Virus record (IMG/VR): IMGVR_UViG_3300024308_000062
Location: 1-23,367 of that record
Source: a virus
DNA length: 23,367 bases
Strand: one strand, 5' to 3'
Shown: in pieces, positions 5,341 to 12,031 of the stretch
How the letters are laid out: every line of letters begins with the position of its first letter
How positions within the stretch are numbered: position 1 is the stretch's first letter
Made by a program: the position numbers and the translations under genes
Notes under the pieces: generated by a model
The model's database searches: none
Seen by the model: the letters and a program-made list of their open reading frames with translations, nothing else
What the model was told of the DNA's origin: nothing

Positions 5341-7929
5341 ATGGCCACCAAGATTCGAGCCCTAACGGCTGACCCGCGATGGGAAGCCTTTGTAAAGCGA
5401 TACGCCTTTGACGCGGCGCGCTTCGCCATCGAAGTCTGTGGCATGTCGCGGATTACGTGGCAGCAGATGGACTTGTTCGCCAGCGTCTCGCCATTTGGAT
5501 CGCGAACCACGGTTTCATCGGGTCACGGGTGTTTCGCGAAAGGGACCGAGGTCATGCGCGCGGATGGCGCTGTCGTTCCGGTGGAGTCGGTGCGTATAGG
5601 CGACCGCATGATGGGGCCTGACGGAAACAGCTATCGCACGGTGCTGGAGCTGAGGCGTGGTCGGGAAGCCATGTATCGCTTCACCTACGCCGACGGCACC
5701 AGTCATGTATTCAATGAGTCTCACATCCTCTGCCTGGTGGCGACCAACTCGAAAGGAAGGCGCGTTGCTGGCCAGAAAACCACCGTCACCGTGCGCGACT
5801 GGCTGGCCTGGGGAGAAGACAAGAAGCGTTGTCATGCGATCTACCGTAGCGGCGTCGAGCGCTTCGCCAATCAGCCGAAGTCGTTGCCTATCCCGGCGTA
5901 CATCATGGGCGTGTGGCTGGGTGATGGGGATAGTCGAGAGACTACATTCACGACGGCAGATCCTGAGATAGTGGGTGAGCTGGAGAGCTACGCGGATAGC
6001 ATCGCTTGCCGCCTAGTGGATCGTGGTGGCAACTGCGGCAGGGCGACGCGATGGGGCATTACAAGCGGTGGCACGGGGCGATTTGGCAAGAATAGCAACC
6101 CAATGCTTTCGCACCTGCAGATGCTTGGTGTTATCCATAACAAGCACATTCCCGACGCTTATCTGCACGCATCTAAGGCCGACCGCTTGGACCTGCTGGC
6201 GGGTCTGATCGACACGGACGGACATTGCGATAAGGGCAGCACTGGCTACGACATAGTGCAGAAGAATGAGCGCTTGGCGCGACAGATCGCCTGGCTCGCT
6301 CGCTCAGTCGGCTGTCATTCGACCATCAGATCCGTACAGAAAGCCTGCTGCAACAATGGTGTGGTTGGCACCTACTGGCGTGTCACTGTCGGGCGTAACA
6401 CCGACCAGATACCTGCGCGGATCGCGCGCAAGCGCCATCCGCTTGGGCCAAGGCAGCGCGGCAATCTTCATTTCAGCATTCGCTCGTGCGAGCCGCTGGG
6501 GGAGGACGACTATTACGGCTTCGTGCTCGACGGTGATCATCGGTTTCTGGCTGGCGATTTCACCGTGCTGCACAACACCGGCAAGACACGCGCCGCAGCC
6601 GTCACGTCGCTGTGGCACCTGCTCTGCTACGCCGACTCGAACACCTACCTGACCGCGCCCAAGCTCGCCACCCTGCAAGAGGGTATCTGGAAAGAGTTTT
6701 CCGGCCTGAAAGAGGTGATCGAGCAAGGCCCGCACGGCTGGATCGCTGAATACTTCGAGATCAAGGCCAAGAAGGTCTACGTCAAGGGCGCTGGCCTGCG
6801 GTGGTTCATCACCTGCCGTACCGCGCCGCGCGGATCGCCCGAGGGCATGGCCGGTACGCACGGCGCCTACCTGCTGTGGCTGGCGGACGAGGCCTCGGGT
6901 ATCCCTGATGCCAACCTGATGGTCATCGGTGGCGCTCTGACCGATGAGCGCAACCGCTTCGCCATGTTCTCGCAGCCGACGCGCTCGTCGGGGTTCTTCT
7001 ACGACTCGCACCACAAGCTGTCGGTATCCAATGGCGGGCCGTGGAACAATCTGGTCTTCAACTCCGAAGAATCGCCTATCGTCTCGGACAACTTCATCCG
7101 CGACAAGCAGCTGGAGTACGGCGGCGTCGATTCGGTCGAGTACCAGATCAAGGTGCAGGGCCGGTTCCCCGAGCATTCGGACAAGTACCTGCTCAGCCGC
7201 AAGAGCATCGAGAAGCGCGTCGGGGCGCCACGGGTCATCGGCGACGACGAACCCTATGGCAACCTGCTGCTGGTGGACGTCGCGGCCGGCATCTACCGCG
7301 ACAAGACGGTCGCCGTGCATGCGCGTGTCATCGGCCAGGGCGGTCCCGAGTCGCTTGACCCGCGGCGCATGGACGTCATGGATATCCCGATCTTCACCAA
7401 CTCGCACGACTGGACCGACGCGGCGGCGATGGTCGCCAACCAGGCGCGCCAGCTGTCGAACTGCACCGTGCTGGTGGACGTCGGCGGCCAGGGCGTTCAG
7501 TTCGCCAAGCTGCTCGAACGCCTGGAGGTGCCGAACATCGTCAAGGTGAACTGGGGCGTGCTCAACTTCCGCAAGGAGTACCGCGAGCGCTTCCTCAACC
7601 AGCGCGCGCAGTCGAACGTCCACCTCAAGTATGCGGTGGAGCAGAACCGCATCAGCTTCAACGTGCCGACCAATGCGCTGAAAGACATGCTCGACCAGGG
7701 TTCGCGCATCCCGTTCTTCTTCGACGAGAAAGCGCGCTGGCAGCTGCAGAGCAAGGACGACATGAAGAAAGACGGCCTGCCGTCGCCCGACATTTGGGAC
7801 TCCATCGCCTTCGGCTTCCTCGAATCGGCGCAGTACATCCAGACCGACGACTCCGACACCAACGGCAAGGATGAGCGCAAGGCGTCGGCGCGATCCAAGG
7901 CGCTGGCAGCGCTCGGGATGGCGACTTGA
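5341..7929 (+). CDS. terL: terminase large subunit with inserted intein, 862 aa precursor
   Basis: This is the ATPase/nuclease that packages phage DNA into the prohead. Removing the 349-residue intein (residues 64-412) leaves 513 residues, a normal TerL length. The P-loop is split: SGHG (60-63) joins TGKT (413-416) only after splicing. Walker B is LLWLADE (511-517). The RNase H-like nuclease shows three acidic sites: D646 in LLLVDVAAG, D713 in TVLVDVGGQG and D820 in DIWDSIAFGF. The ATG at 5341 is the only start after the in-frame stop at 5320-5322 and has no clear ribosome-binding site. No small terminase is recognised beside it. The TerL assignment is firm; the packaging type cannot be read from the sequence. 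Confidence 0.93.
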   Translation: MATKIRALTADPRWEAFVKRYAFDAARFAIEVCGMSRITWQQMDLFASVSPFGSRTTVSSGHGCFAKGTEVMRADGAVVPVESVRIGDRMMGPDGNSYRTVLELRRGREAMYRFTYADGTSHVFNESHILCLVATNSKGRRVAGQKTTVTVRDWLAWGEDKKRCHAIYRSGVERFANQPKSLPIPAYIMGVWLGDGDSRETTFTTADPEIVGELESYADSIACRLVDRGGNCGRATRWGITSGGTGRFGKNSNPMLSHLQMLGVIHNKHIPDAYLHASKADRLDLLAGLIDTDGHCDKGSTGYDIVQKNERLARQIAWLARSVGCHSTIRSVQKACCNNGVVGTYWRVTVGRNTDQIPARIARKRHPLGPRQRGNLHFSIRSCEPLGEDDYYGFVLDGDHRFLAGDFTVLHNTGKTRAAAVTSLWHLLCYADSNTYLTAPKLATLQEGIWKEFSGLKEVIEQGPHGWIAEYFEIKAKKVYVKGAGLRWFITCRTAPRGSPEGMAGTHGAYLLWLADEASGIPDANLMVIGGALTDERNRFAMFSQPTRSSGFFYDSHHKLSVSNGGPWNNLVFNSEESPIVSDNFIRDKQLEYGGVDSVEYQIKVQGRFPEHSDKYLLSRKSIEKRVGAPRVIGDDEPYGNLLLVDVAAGIYRDKTVAVHARVIGQGGPESLDPRRMDVMDIPIFTNSHDWTDAAAMVANQARQLSNCTVLVDVGGQGVQFAKLLERLEVPNIVKVNWGVLNFRKEYRERFLNQRAQSNVHLKYAVEQNRISFNVPTNALKDMLDQGSRIPFFFDEKARWQLQSKDDMKKDGLPSPDIWDSIAFGFLESAQYIQTDDSDTNGKDERKASARSKALAALGMAT
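5530..6576 (+). other. intein with LAGLIDADG homing endonuclease, 349 aa
   Basis: The insert begins with Cys64 (CFAKGTEVMRADG, block A) and contains NESH (125-128, block B, with Asn in place of the usual Thr). It ends with a block F/G segment YYGFVLDGDHRFLAGD, then FTVLHN, and the extein resumes with Thr413. These are the residues for class 1 splicing: Cys1, penultimate His, terminal Asn, +1 Thr. Two endonuclease motifs lie between: YIMGVWLGDGD (187-197, Asp195) and LLAGLIDTDG (285-294, Asp293). Both acidic residues are kept, so the homing endonuclease may be active. Third-position G/C bias is visibly weaker here than in the flanking exteins, suggesting later arrival. Confidence 0.93.
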
Positions 7930-7972
7930 CGCATAGCAAATGGTTTGCGCGGGACATATCAGGCGTTATAGA
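7926..7972 (+). promoter_or_regulatory. candidate regulatory site or weak promoter after terL
   Basis: The 78-base gap after terL contains GCAAA-TGG-TTTGC (7936-7948), an inverted repeat sharing the GCAA-N5-TTGC frame with the operator-like palindrome at 1011-1025. A -10-like TATAGA is at 7967-7972, but a good -35 at proper spacing is not visible: TTTGCG at 7944-7949 matches poorly. TTGACG at 7926-7931 is too far upstream. An AAGG ribosome-binding site at 7996-7999 serves the next gene. Confidence 0.35.
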
Positions 7973-8007
7973 ATTGGCCGACACTTAATACCTATAAGGC
8001 CAATGCC

Positions 8008-8205
8008 ATGGACCACAAGCAGCGTACTGTCACCATCACCCTGAAAGCCCCGAATGACGGGAGTCTCGACAGCATCATGCCGTTTCTGCAGGCGGGCGCT
8101 CCGGTTGCCATCGGGCGCGGCCTGGCGGTGATCGAGTCGGTCGAGATTGATCAGGCCGCCGAGCAGTCGAGTAGCGAACGCCTGGCGGTTGCCAGTGGAA
8201 TGTGA
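8008..8205 (+). CDS. hypothetical protein, 65 aa
   Basis: This is a small acidic soluble protein starting MDHKQRTVTITLKAPNDGSL, with two alternating strand-like segments (VTITLKA; LAVIESVEI) around a short helix. No family is recognised. The ATG at 8008 follows AAGG (7996-7999) at eight bases. It is the first gene of the accessory block between terminase and structural genes, and may be expressed from the candidate site in the gap upstream. Its end overlaps the next gene by 11 bases. Confidence 0.6.
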   Translation: MDHKQRTVTITLKAPNDGSLDSIMPFLQAGAPVAIGRGLAVIESVEIDQAAEQSSSERLAVASGM

Positions 8206-8731
8206 ATGCGGCTCTGCCCGCATGGCCGACGCCAGCGCCAAGCGCTCGAAGGCCGGCGTAGAGCTGAGCTATCGGGTCTGTGCAACGTGCGGCCGTAACG
8301 AGTACGTGGCGCTGCTGGTGCATGACCAGATCGTCGCGCGCGGCGTCGATGCGCAGCGGCAGTTCCTGGCCATGGAGGAGGGCGGTAAGCCTGCTCCCGA
8401 GCCCTTGCCGGCGCCTGCTGTCGTCGAGCCTGTCGAGTGGATGCCCGTCAGCACGCGCCCATCCGGCGCCGGCCTGGTGCGCGTTCGCTTCATTACCGGC
8501 GGCTACTTCGTCGAGCGCCCGTCCTACTTCGACGAGCGCTGGGATCTAATCGAGGCCTGGCACCCATACGACAACGGGCCGGCGCTGGCCGCATCGTTCA
8601 TCACGCCGCCGATACCGGCCGCCCTGCGCGTAGGCGAGCCGACGCCCGAGCCGAAGCGCCAGGCGCGCCCAATACCGCCACCACCGCCGCAGCCAGACGT
8701 GCAGCGCGGCATGACGCTAAGTCTTTTCTGA
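8195..8731 (+). CDS. zinc-ribbon protein with proline-rich tail, 178 aa
   Basis: From GTG at 8195 the product begins MECECGSARM and reaches RVCATCGRNEYVALL. This gives a CxC and a CxxC pair about 23 residues apart that form a small zinc ribbon. The middle (VEWMPVSTRPSGAGLVRVRF and DLIEAWHPYDNGP) faintly recalls the DUF551 pattern, but I would not assign it. The C-terminus is proline-rich (PIPPPPPQP). An earlier in-frame ATG at 8147 would overlap the preceding gene by almost 60 bases and add residues outside the ribbon, so the GTG is preferred. The ribosome-binding site is weak, suggesting coupling to the upstream gene. Confidence 0.65.
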   Translation: MECECGSARMADASAKRSKAGVELSYRVCATCGRNEYVALLVHDQIVARGVDAQRQFLAMEEGGKPAPEPLPAPAVVEPVEWMPVSTRPSGAGLVRVRFITGGYFVERPSYFDERWDLIEAWHPYDNGPALAASFITPPIPAALRVGEPTPEPKRQARPIPPPPPQPDVQRGMTLSLF

Positions 8732-8741
8732 GGGGGGAATC

Positions 8742-9512
8742 ATGGAGCAGGACAACGACGAAGCGCGCGACCGCGCAATCCGAAAGATCAAACACTGCCT
8801 GGCCTTGTCATCCAGCAGCAATGAGCACGATGCCGCCGCCGCGATGCGCCAAGCCAAGAAGCTGATGGACAAATACCGCCTGACCGAGACGGATCTCCAG
8901 CTTAGCGATGTTGGTAAATCTGATGGTGACGTGGAGAAAAGTGCGCTCAAGCGCTGGGAGCGGGAGCTGTCGGCAATTGTCGCTGAGGCCTTTAACTGCC
9001 AGTCGTTCCGCGTTCGGGCATGGAGCCCGCAGCGGCTTTGCGCCACATGGAAGATGACGTTCATCGGCGTGTCACCAGCGCACGAAATTGCCAAGTATGC
9101 GTTCGATACGCTGCACACAAAGGCGACCCTTGCGCGGCGCGAATATGTGGCGCAGCTCAAGCGTCGCGCCTTGCCAGGCAAAAGCCCCGAGACGCGCGGC
9201 GATCACTTCGCTTTAGCTTGGGTTTACGAGGTGAGCCAGAAGCTAGCTGCCATAGCGCCTCAGCCGGACGATATCGACGCAAGTGGCGAACGCGCACTGG
9301 TGACGATCAGGCAGTCGGAGGATGCTCTGATCGAGAGCTACGTGAAAAGCATGACCGAGGGCAGGGGCGCTACGCAGGCCAGAACGCCGCCAAAGGCGAA
9401 GATCAATCCGGCCGACTGGGTGAGCGGCGCAGTGGCTGGGCGGAAAACTGAACTGAACCATGGCATTGGCGCTACCGGCGCTGATCAATTGCAGCTGGGA
9501 GTTGCCCCATGA
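8742..9512 (+). CDS. DUF2786 domain protein, 256 aa
   Basis: Residues about 10-50 carry the DUF2786 signature: RAIRKIKHCLALSSSSNEHDAAAAMRQAKKLMDKYRLTETDL. This is a helical module with conserved Lys-Ile, Asn-Glu and LMxKY positions, seen in phage and bacterial proteins of unknown role. The rest contains a compact domain with FIGVSPAHEIAKYAFDTLH and ARREYVAQLKRR, which fits the second domain commonly attached to DUF2786. A strong GAGGGGGG ribosome-binding site precedes the ATG. Codon use is less biased to G/C in the third position than in the structural genes, consistent with acquired cargo. The ATGA overlap couples it to the next gene. Confidence 0.8.
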   Translation: MEQDNDEARDRAIRKIKHCLALSSSSNEHDAAAAMRQAKKLMDKYRLTETDLQLSDVGKSDGDVEKSALKRWERELSAIVAEAFNCQSFRVRAWSPQRLCATWKMTFIGVSPAHEIAKYAFDTLHTKATLARREYVAQLKRRALPGKSPETRGDHFALAWVYEVSQKLAAIAPQPDDIDASGERALVTIRQSEDALIESYVKSMTEGRGATQARTPPKAKINPADWVSGAVAGRKTELNHGIGATGADQLQLGVAP

Positions 9513-10135
9513 ATATCGAAAGAACCCAGGTCACCAAGCTGGTGATCACTGGCGCCGAAGCCCTCGACCCGATCACGGTCATTCTCGAAGACCTCGGCAG
9601 TCGCACCCATAAGCGCGAAGGTGAGCCGGACCACATCAGTCGTCAGGGCAAGGTCATTATCGAGTGCTACGGCGAGTCGTGGTCGGGCTACTGGGGCGGC
9701 ATGGGCAATCGCACCGTGGCGCAGTTCATCACCGACGAAAGCGTCGAGTACGTGGTCGGCTGCCTGGCGCGCGGGAGCGTGATCGACCGGCAGGTGTTCT
9801 GCGGTCAAACCCTTGAAGATGCGGTGCGCCGCATCATCGTTGCCTGCCGTCGCGGGCGTGAGTCGTGGAGGTACGAGTGCGGCCACATTGACGACAAGGA
9901 TGAAGCGCGCCGGCTGTACGATGAGGCCGAGAACCTACGTCACTTCGATACGGCCGAAGGGCTCATGCACAGCCGCGACGCAAGCGACTTGCTGACCGTG
10001 CTGTTCGGCGATGAGTGGCACTATGCAGTGTCGGATCATGCCTTTGTGACCCATCCGAAGCGCCTGTATCTGGCGCGCATCGTAAAGGCCGTGCAGGATG
10101 GGCTAAGCCAGGCTGACGTGGGGGTGGCTGCATGA
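9509..10135 (+). CDS. conserved phage protein of unknown function, 208 aa
   Basis: The N-terminus has the pattern VTKLVITGAEALDPITVILEDLGS, then GKVIIECYGESWSGYWGGMGNRTVAQFI, then VEYVVGCLA. This combination occurs in unnamed proteins of many enterobacterial and Pseudomonas phages, in accessory regions near recombination or NinX-like genes. The C-terminal 90 residues (DDKDEARRLYDEAENL onward) are helical. There are no metal ligands, signal peptide or membrane segment. It overlaps both neighbours as ATGA. Family recognition is by memory of the motif; function is unknown. Confidence 0.7.
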   Translation: MNIERTQVTKLVITGAEALDPITVILEDLGSRTHKREGEPDHISRQGKVIIECYGESWSGYWGGMGNRTVAQFITDESVEYVVGCLARGSVIDRQVFCGQTLEDAVRRIIVACRRGRESWRYECGHIDDKDEARRLYDEAENLRHFDTAEGLMHSRDASDLLTVLFGDEWHYAVSDHAFVTHPKRLYLARIVKAVQDGLSQADVGVAA

Positions 10136-10527
10136 AAGCCCTGTCCATACGCCAGCCGTGGGCCTGGCTGATCATCCATGCTGGAAAAACCATCGAGAAC
10201 CGCACCTGGCACACCAAGTTTCGCGGCCGGTTTCTGGTGCATGCTGCGCAGGGCATGACTAAGAGCGAGTACCGCCAGGTGCAGTCATGGCTGACTTACG
10301 CGGACCGCGCCCAGCTGGGCATCCGACTTCCTACGTTCGATCAATTGCAGCGCGGCGGCATCATTGGATCGGTCGAGCTGGTCGATTCCGTGGATAGCAG
10401 CGACTCGCCCTGGTACATGGGCGAGAAGGGGTTCGTTCTGCGCGATGCGAAGCCGCTGCCGTTTGTGCCGCTCAAGGGGCGGCTAGGCTTTTTCGACGTG
10501 CCTGACGCGCTGCTGGAGGCTGTATGA
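10132..10527 (+). CDS. ASCH domain protein, 131 aa
   Basis: The opening KALSIRQPWAWLIIHAGKTIENRTWHTKFRGRFLVHAA (residues 2-39) is the classic ASCH pattern: SIRQPWA, then K-x-IENR and the G-x-FLVHA strand. Then come IIGSVELVDSVDS and GFVLRDAKPLPFVPLKGRLGFFDV, completing the small PUA-like beta-barrel. ASCH domains bind RNA or modified nucleosides, and one characterised ASCH protein (YqfB) is an N4-acetylcytidine amidohydrolase. Which applies here is not known. It overlaps both neighbours as ATGA in the accessory block. Confidence 0.88.
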   Translation: MKALSIRQPWAWLIIHAGKTIENRTWHTKFRGRFLVHAAQGMTKSEYRQVQSWLTYADRAQLGIRLPTFDQLQRGGIIGSVELVDSVDSSDSPWYMGEKGFVLRDAKPLPFVPLKGRLGFFDVPDALLEAV

Positions 10528-10907
10528 ATAACGATATCCGCACCTGCCCCGTCTGCGAGCACCGACAGAAGCGCGACGACCCGAGCCGGCACGTCTGCGC
10601 CCAGGTGCTGCGCGAAACGCTGCGCCAGACGCGCGACACGCTTGATCAGGCGCAAGCTCAGCTGTTCGTCATTGCCGAGACGGTCGGCCATAGCGATCCG
10701 GTCGCGGGTGCCAAGCAGCTCCGGCACGAGCATGATGCGGCCTGGCGCTGGGCAGAGGACGCTTTCGCGCGGGGCAATCGCTTCGGCCTGTTGGTGGCGC
10801 GCTCGCTGGTGTCGAGCCGAATCGCGCGCTGTGCCGTTCAGCGGGTGGTTTGTCCGGTGGGCGTTCGCAAGTGTTACGCACGTTGTCGATATGAAAAACG
10901 GTGGTAA
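10524..10907 (+). CDS. putative zinc-binding protein with coiled coil, 127 aa
   Basis: An N-terminal CPVCEHRQKRDDPSRHVC (residues 8-25) looks like a compact zinc knuckle. A coiled-coil-like helix follows (LRETLRQTRDTLDQAQAQLF), then a helical segment AAWRWAEDAFARGNRFGLLVARSLV and a C-terminal tail with three more cysteines. I do not recognise the family. The last 30 residues are low in recognisable structure, and another frame is open across them. A frame error near the end cannot be excluded, but nothing demands one. It starts as an ATGA overlap with the ASCH gene. Confidence 0.6.
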   Translation: MNNDIRTCPVCEHRQKRDDPSRHVCAQVLRETLRQTRDTLDQAQAQLFVIAETVGHSDPVAGAKQLRHEHDAAWRWAEDAFARGNRFGLLVARSLVSSRIARCAVQRVVCPVGVRKCYARCRYEKRW

Positions 10908-10973
10908 CTCATTCGTTGCGCTCGCTGATGGCGCAGAATGTGTCAGAACTCAATGCAGCATGATGGAGACAAG

Positions 10974-11678
10974 ATGATGAGCGAAGCGAATGGTGGTGCG
11001 CCGGTGTTAGTGGACGCCAAGGCGGTTGCCTTAACCGGCCTCGCCTTGGATTGGGCGACAGGCGTTGCTGATGGGCGGGGATTGCGGATAGATATCGAGG
11101 CGGATCAGCCCGTAATCCGCTGCGTAGAGAGCGGGGTGCGCTGGGCGCCCACATCGGATTGGAATCAGTGTGGAGAACTGCTAGAGCGGCATGGCATCCA
11201 CGTTGAGCGAGGACTGCCAGATAGCGACCCGGATGCGCCTGGGCTATGGGCTGCATACGTCTACGACGAGGATGGCATAACGACGGTCGAAAGCGGCGAG
11301 GTAAGCAGTGCGCGCACCGCAATTTGCCTGGCCGTGGTATTTGCAAGCATGGAAGGTGCTGAGTTTGTCGATGATTTCGAGCTTGCAACGATTAAGCTGC
11401 CGCAGCTGTTCGTAACGAAGGAAATGCAGCCGGGGCGACGTAACGATACAGAAAACCAGATAGAACAGCAGATTTTGGCGCCTTTCACGGGCGCTGGAAG
11501 ACCCGCTGCGCCGACACCTCGCGCAGCGGAAGACCAAGAGCGTGATGTGGGTGGCATAGGGCATTACCTTGGCCGAGTAAACACGTATGCAAACGAGCTT
11601 CGTGCGGCACTGGTGCAGGTGAACGAAGTGCTCCGCGAGAATGGGCTGGAGCCAGTAGTGATTCCTCACATGAAGTAA
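10974..11678 (+). CDS. DUF2591 / NinX-like phage protein, about 234 aa
   Basis: The product shows the DUF2591 (NinX) pattern: VALTGLALDWATGVADG near the start, then VRWAPTSDWNQCGELLERHGIHV, LWAAYV, and ARTAICLAVVFASMEGAEFVDDFE. NinX-type proteins sit in accessory or recombination regions of lambdoid and other phages; their function is unknown. The C-terminus is an added helix (YLGRVNTYANELRAALVQVNEVL). The start is ATG 10974 or 10977, both just after GGAG at 10965-10968; an earlier in-frame ATG at 10938 lacks a good site. Codon use is mixed compared with the structural genes. It is the last gene before the structural region. Confidence 0.75.
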   Translation: MMSEANGGAPVLVDAKAVALTGLALDWATGVADGRGLRIDIEADQPVIRCVESGVRWAPTSDWNQCGELLERHGIHVERGLPDSDPDAPGLWAAYVYDEDGITTVESGEVSSARTAICLAVVFASMEGAEFVDDFELATIKLPQLFVTKEMQPGRRNDTENQIEQQILAPFTGAGRPAAPTPRAAEDQERDVGGIGHYLGRVNTYANELRAALVQVNEVLRENGLEPVVIPHMK

Positions 11679-11683
11679 TCGGA

Positions 11684-11735
11684 TCGGAAACCCCCGCATG
11701 ACCCTATGCTGCCGGTGATGGATCATCGGCAGCAT
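11684..11735 (+). promoter_or_regulatory. TCGGAAA box plus 30-bp near-perfect palindrome before the LysM-like gene
   Basis: TCGGAAA (11684-11690) is followed by a -10-like TATGCT (11705-11710). A palindrome follows with arms 11706-11719 and 11722-11735, 14 bases each with one G-U wobble and a two-base centre. The right arm takes in the first two bases of the start codon at 11734. There is no T-run, so this is not a standard terminator. It may be an operator, an RNA structure that hides the start codon, or both. Activity is not demonstrated. Confidence 0.45.
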
Positions 11736-12030
11736 GATCAAAGCCTCCCGTTTTTACCGCGAAATCCGGCAGTTCGCCGCCACCCGCCAGCCCTGGCAGG
11801 ATGCGGTGCGCTACGACACCCTGCCCGACGAGGAATGGGATATCACGCTGGTTTCGCAGCGCGTCTACGGCAACCGCAACGAGGCATTGGCGGTGATGGC
11901 GGCCGCCGGCCTGGATCGGGTCGATCAGCAGCTGACGCAGCGGCGCCTGATCCTGCCGACGCCGATCCAGCTGGAGGCGTTCAAGCGCCTGACTGGCTAC
12001 TCGACGGCCGTGCGCCAGACGGTGCGCTGA
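11734..12030 (+). CDS. LysM/gpX-like tail protein candidate, 98 aa
   Basis: The central segment has the rhythm of small LysM-like tail proteins such as P2 gpX and T4 gp53: VRYDTLPDEEWDITLVSQRVYGNRNEALAVMAAAG, followed by LDRVDQQLTQRRLILPTPIQ. The shared features are an early Asp-x-x-Asp-x-(hydrophobic), an R-x-YG, an AAGL and a closing LILP. Such proteins help join baseplate parts. The ATG at 11734 is the only start after an in-frame stop at 11716; it has no ribosome-binding site and sits at the edge of a strong palindrome. It opens the structural region. The family assignment is moderate. Confidence 0.55.
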   Translation: MIKASRFYREIRQFAATRQPWQDAVRYDTLPDEEWDITLVSQRVYGNRNEALAVMAAAGLDRVDQQLTQRRLILPTPIQLEAFKRLTGYSTAVRQTVR

Positions 12031-12031
12031 C

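Noticed and set aside
10642-10977. Alternative frame across the end of the 127-residue protein, suggesting a frameshift
   Set aside because: Both frames are open because of composition. The CxxC-bearing frame is coupled to the ASCH gene, and no slippery site or conserved motif supports a shift.
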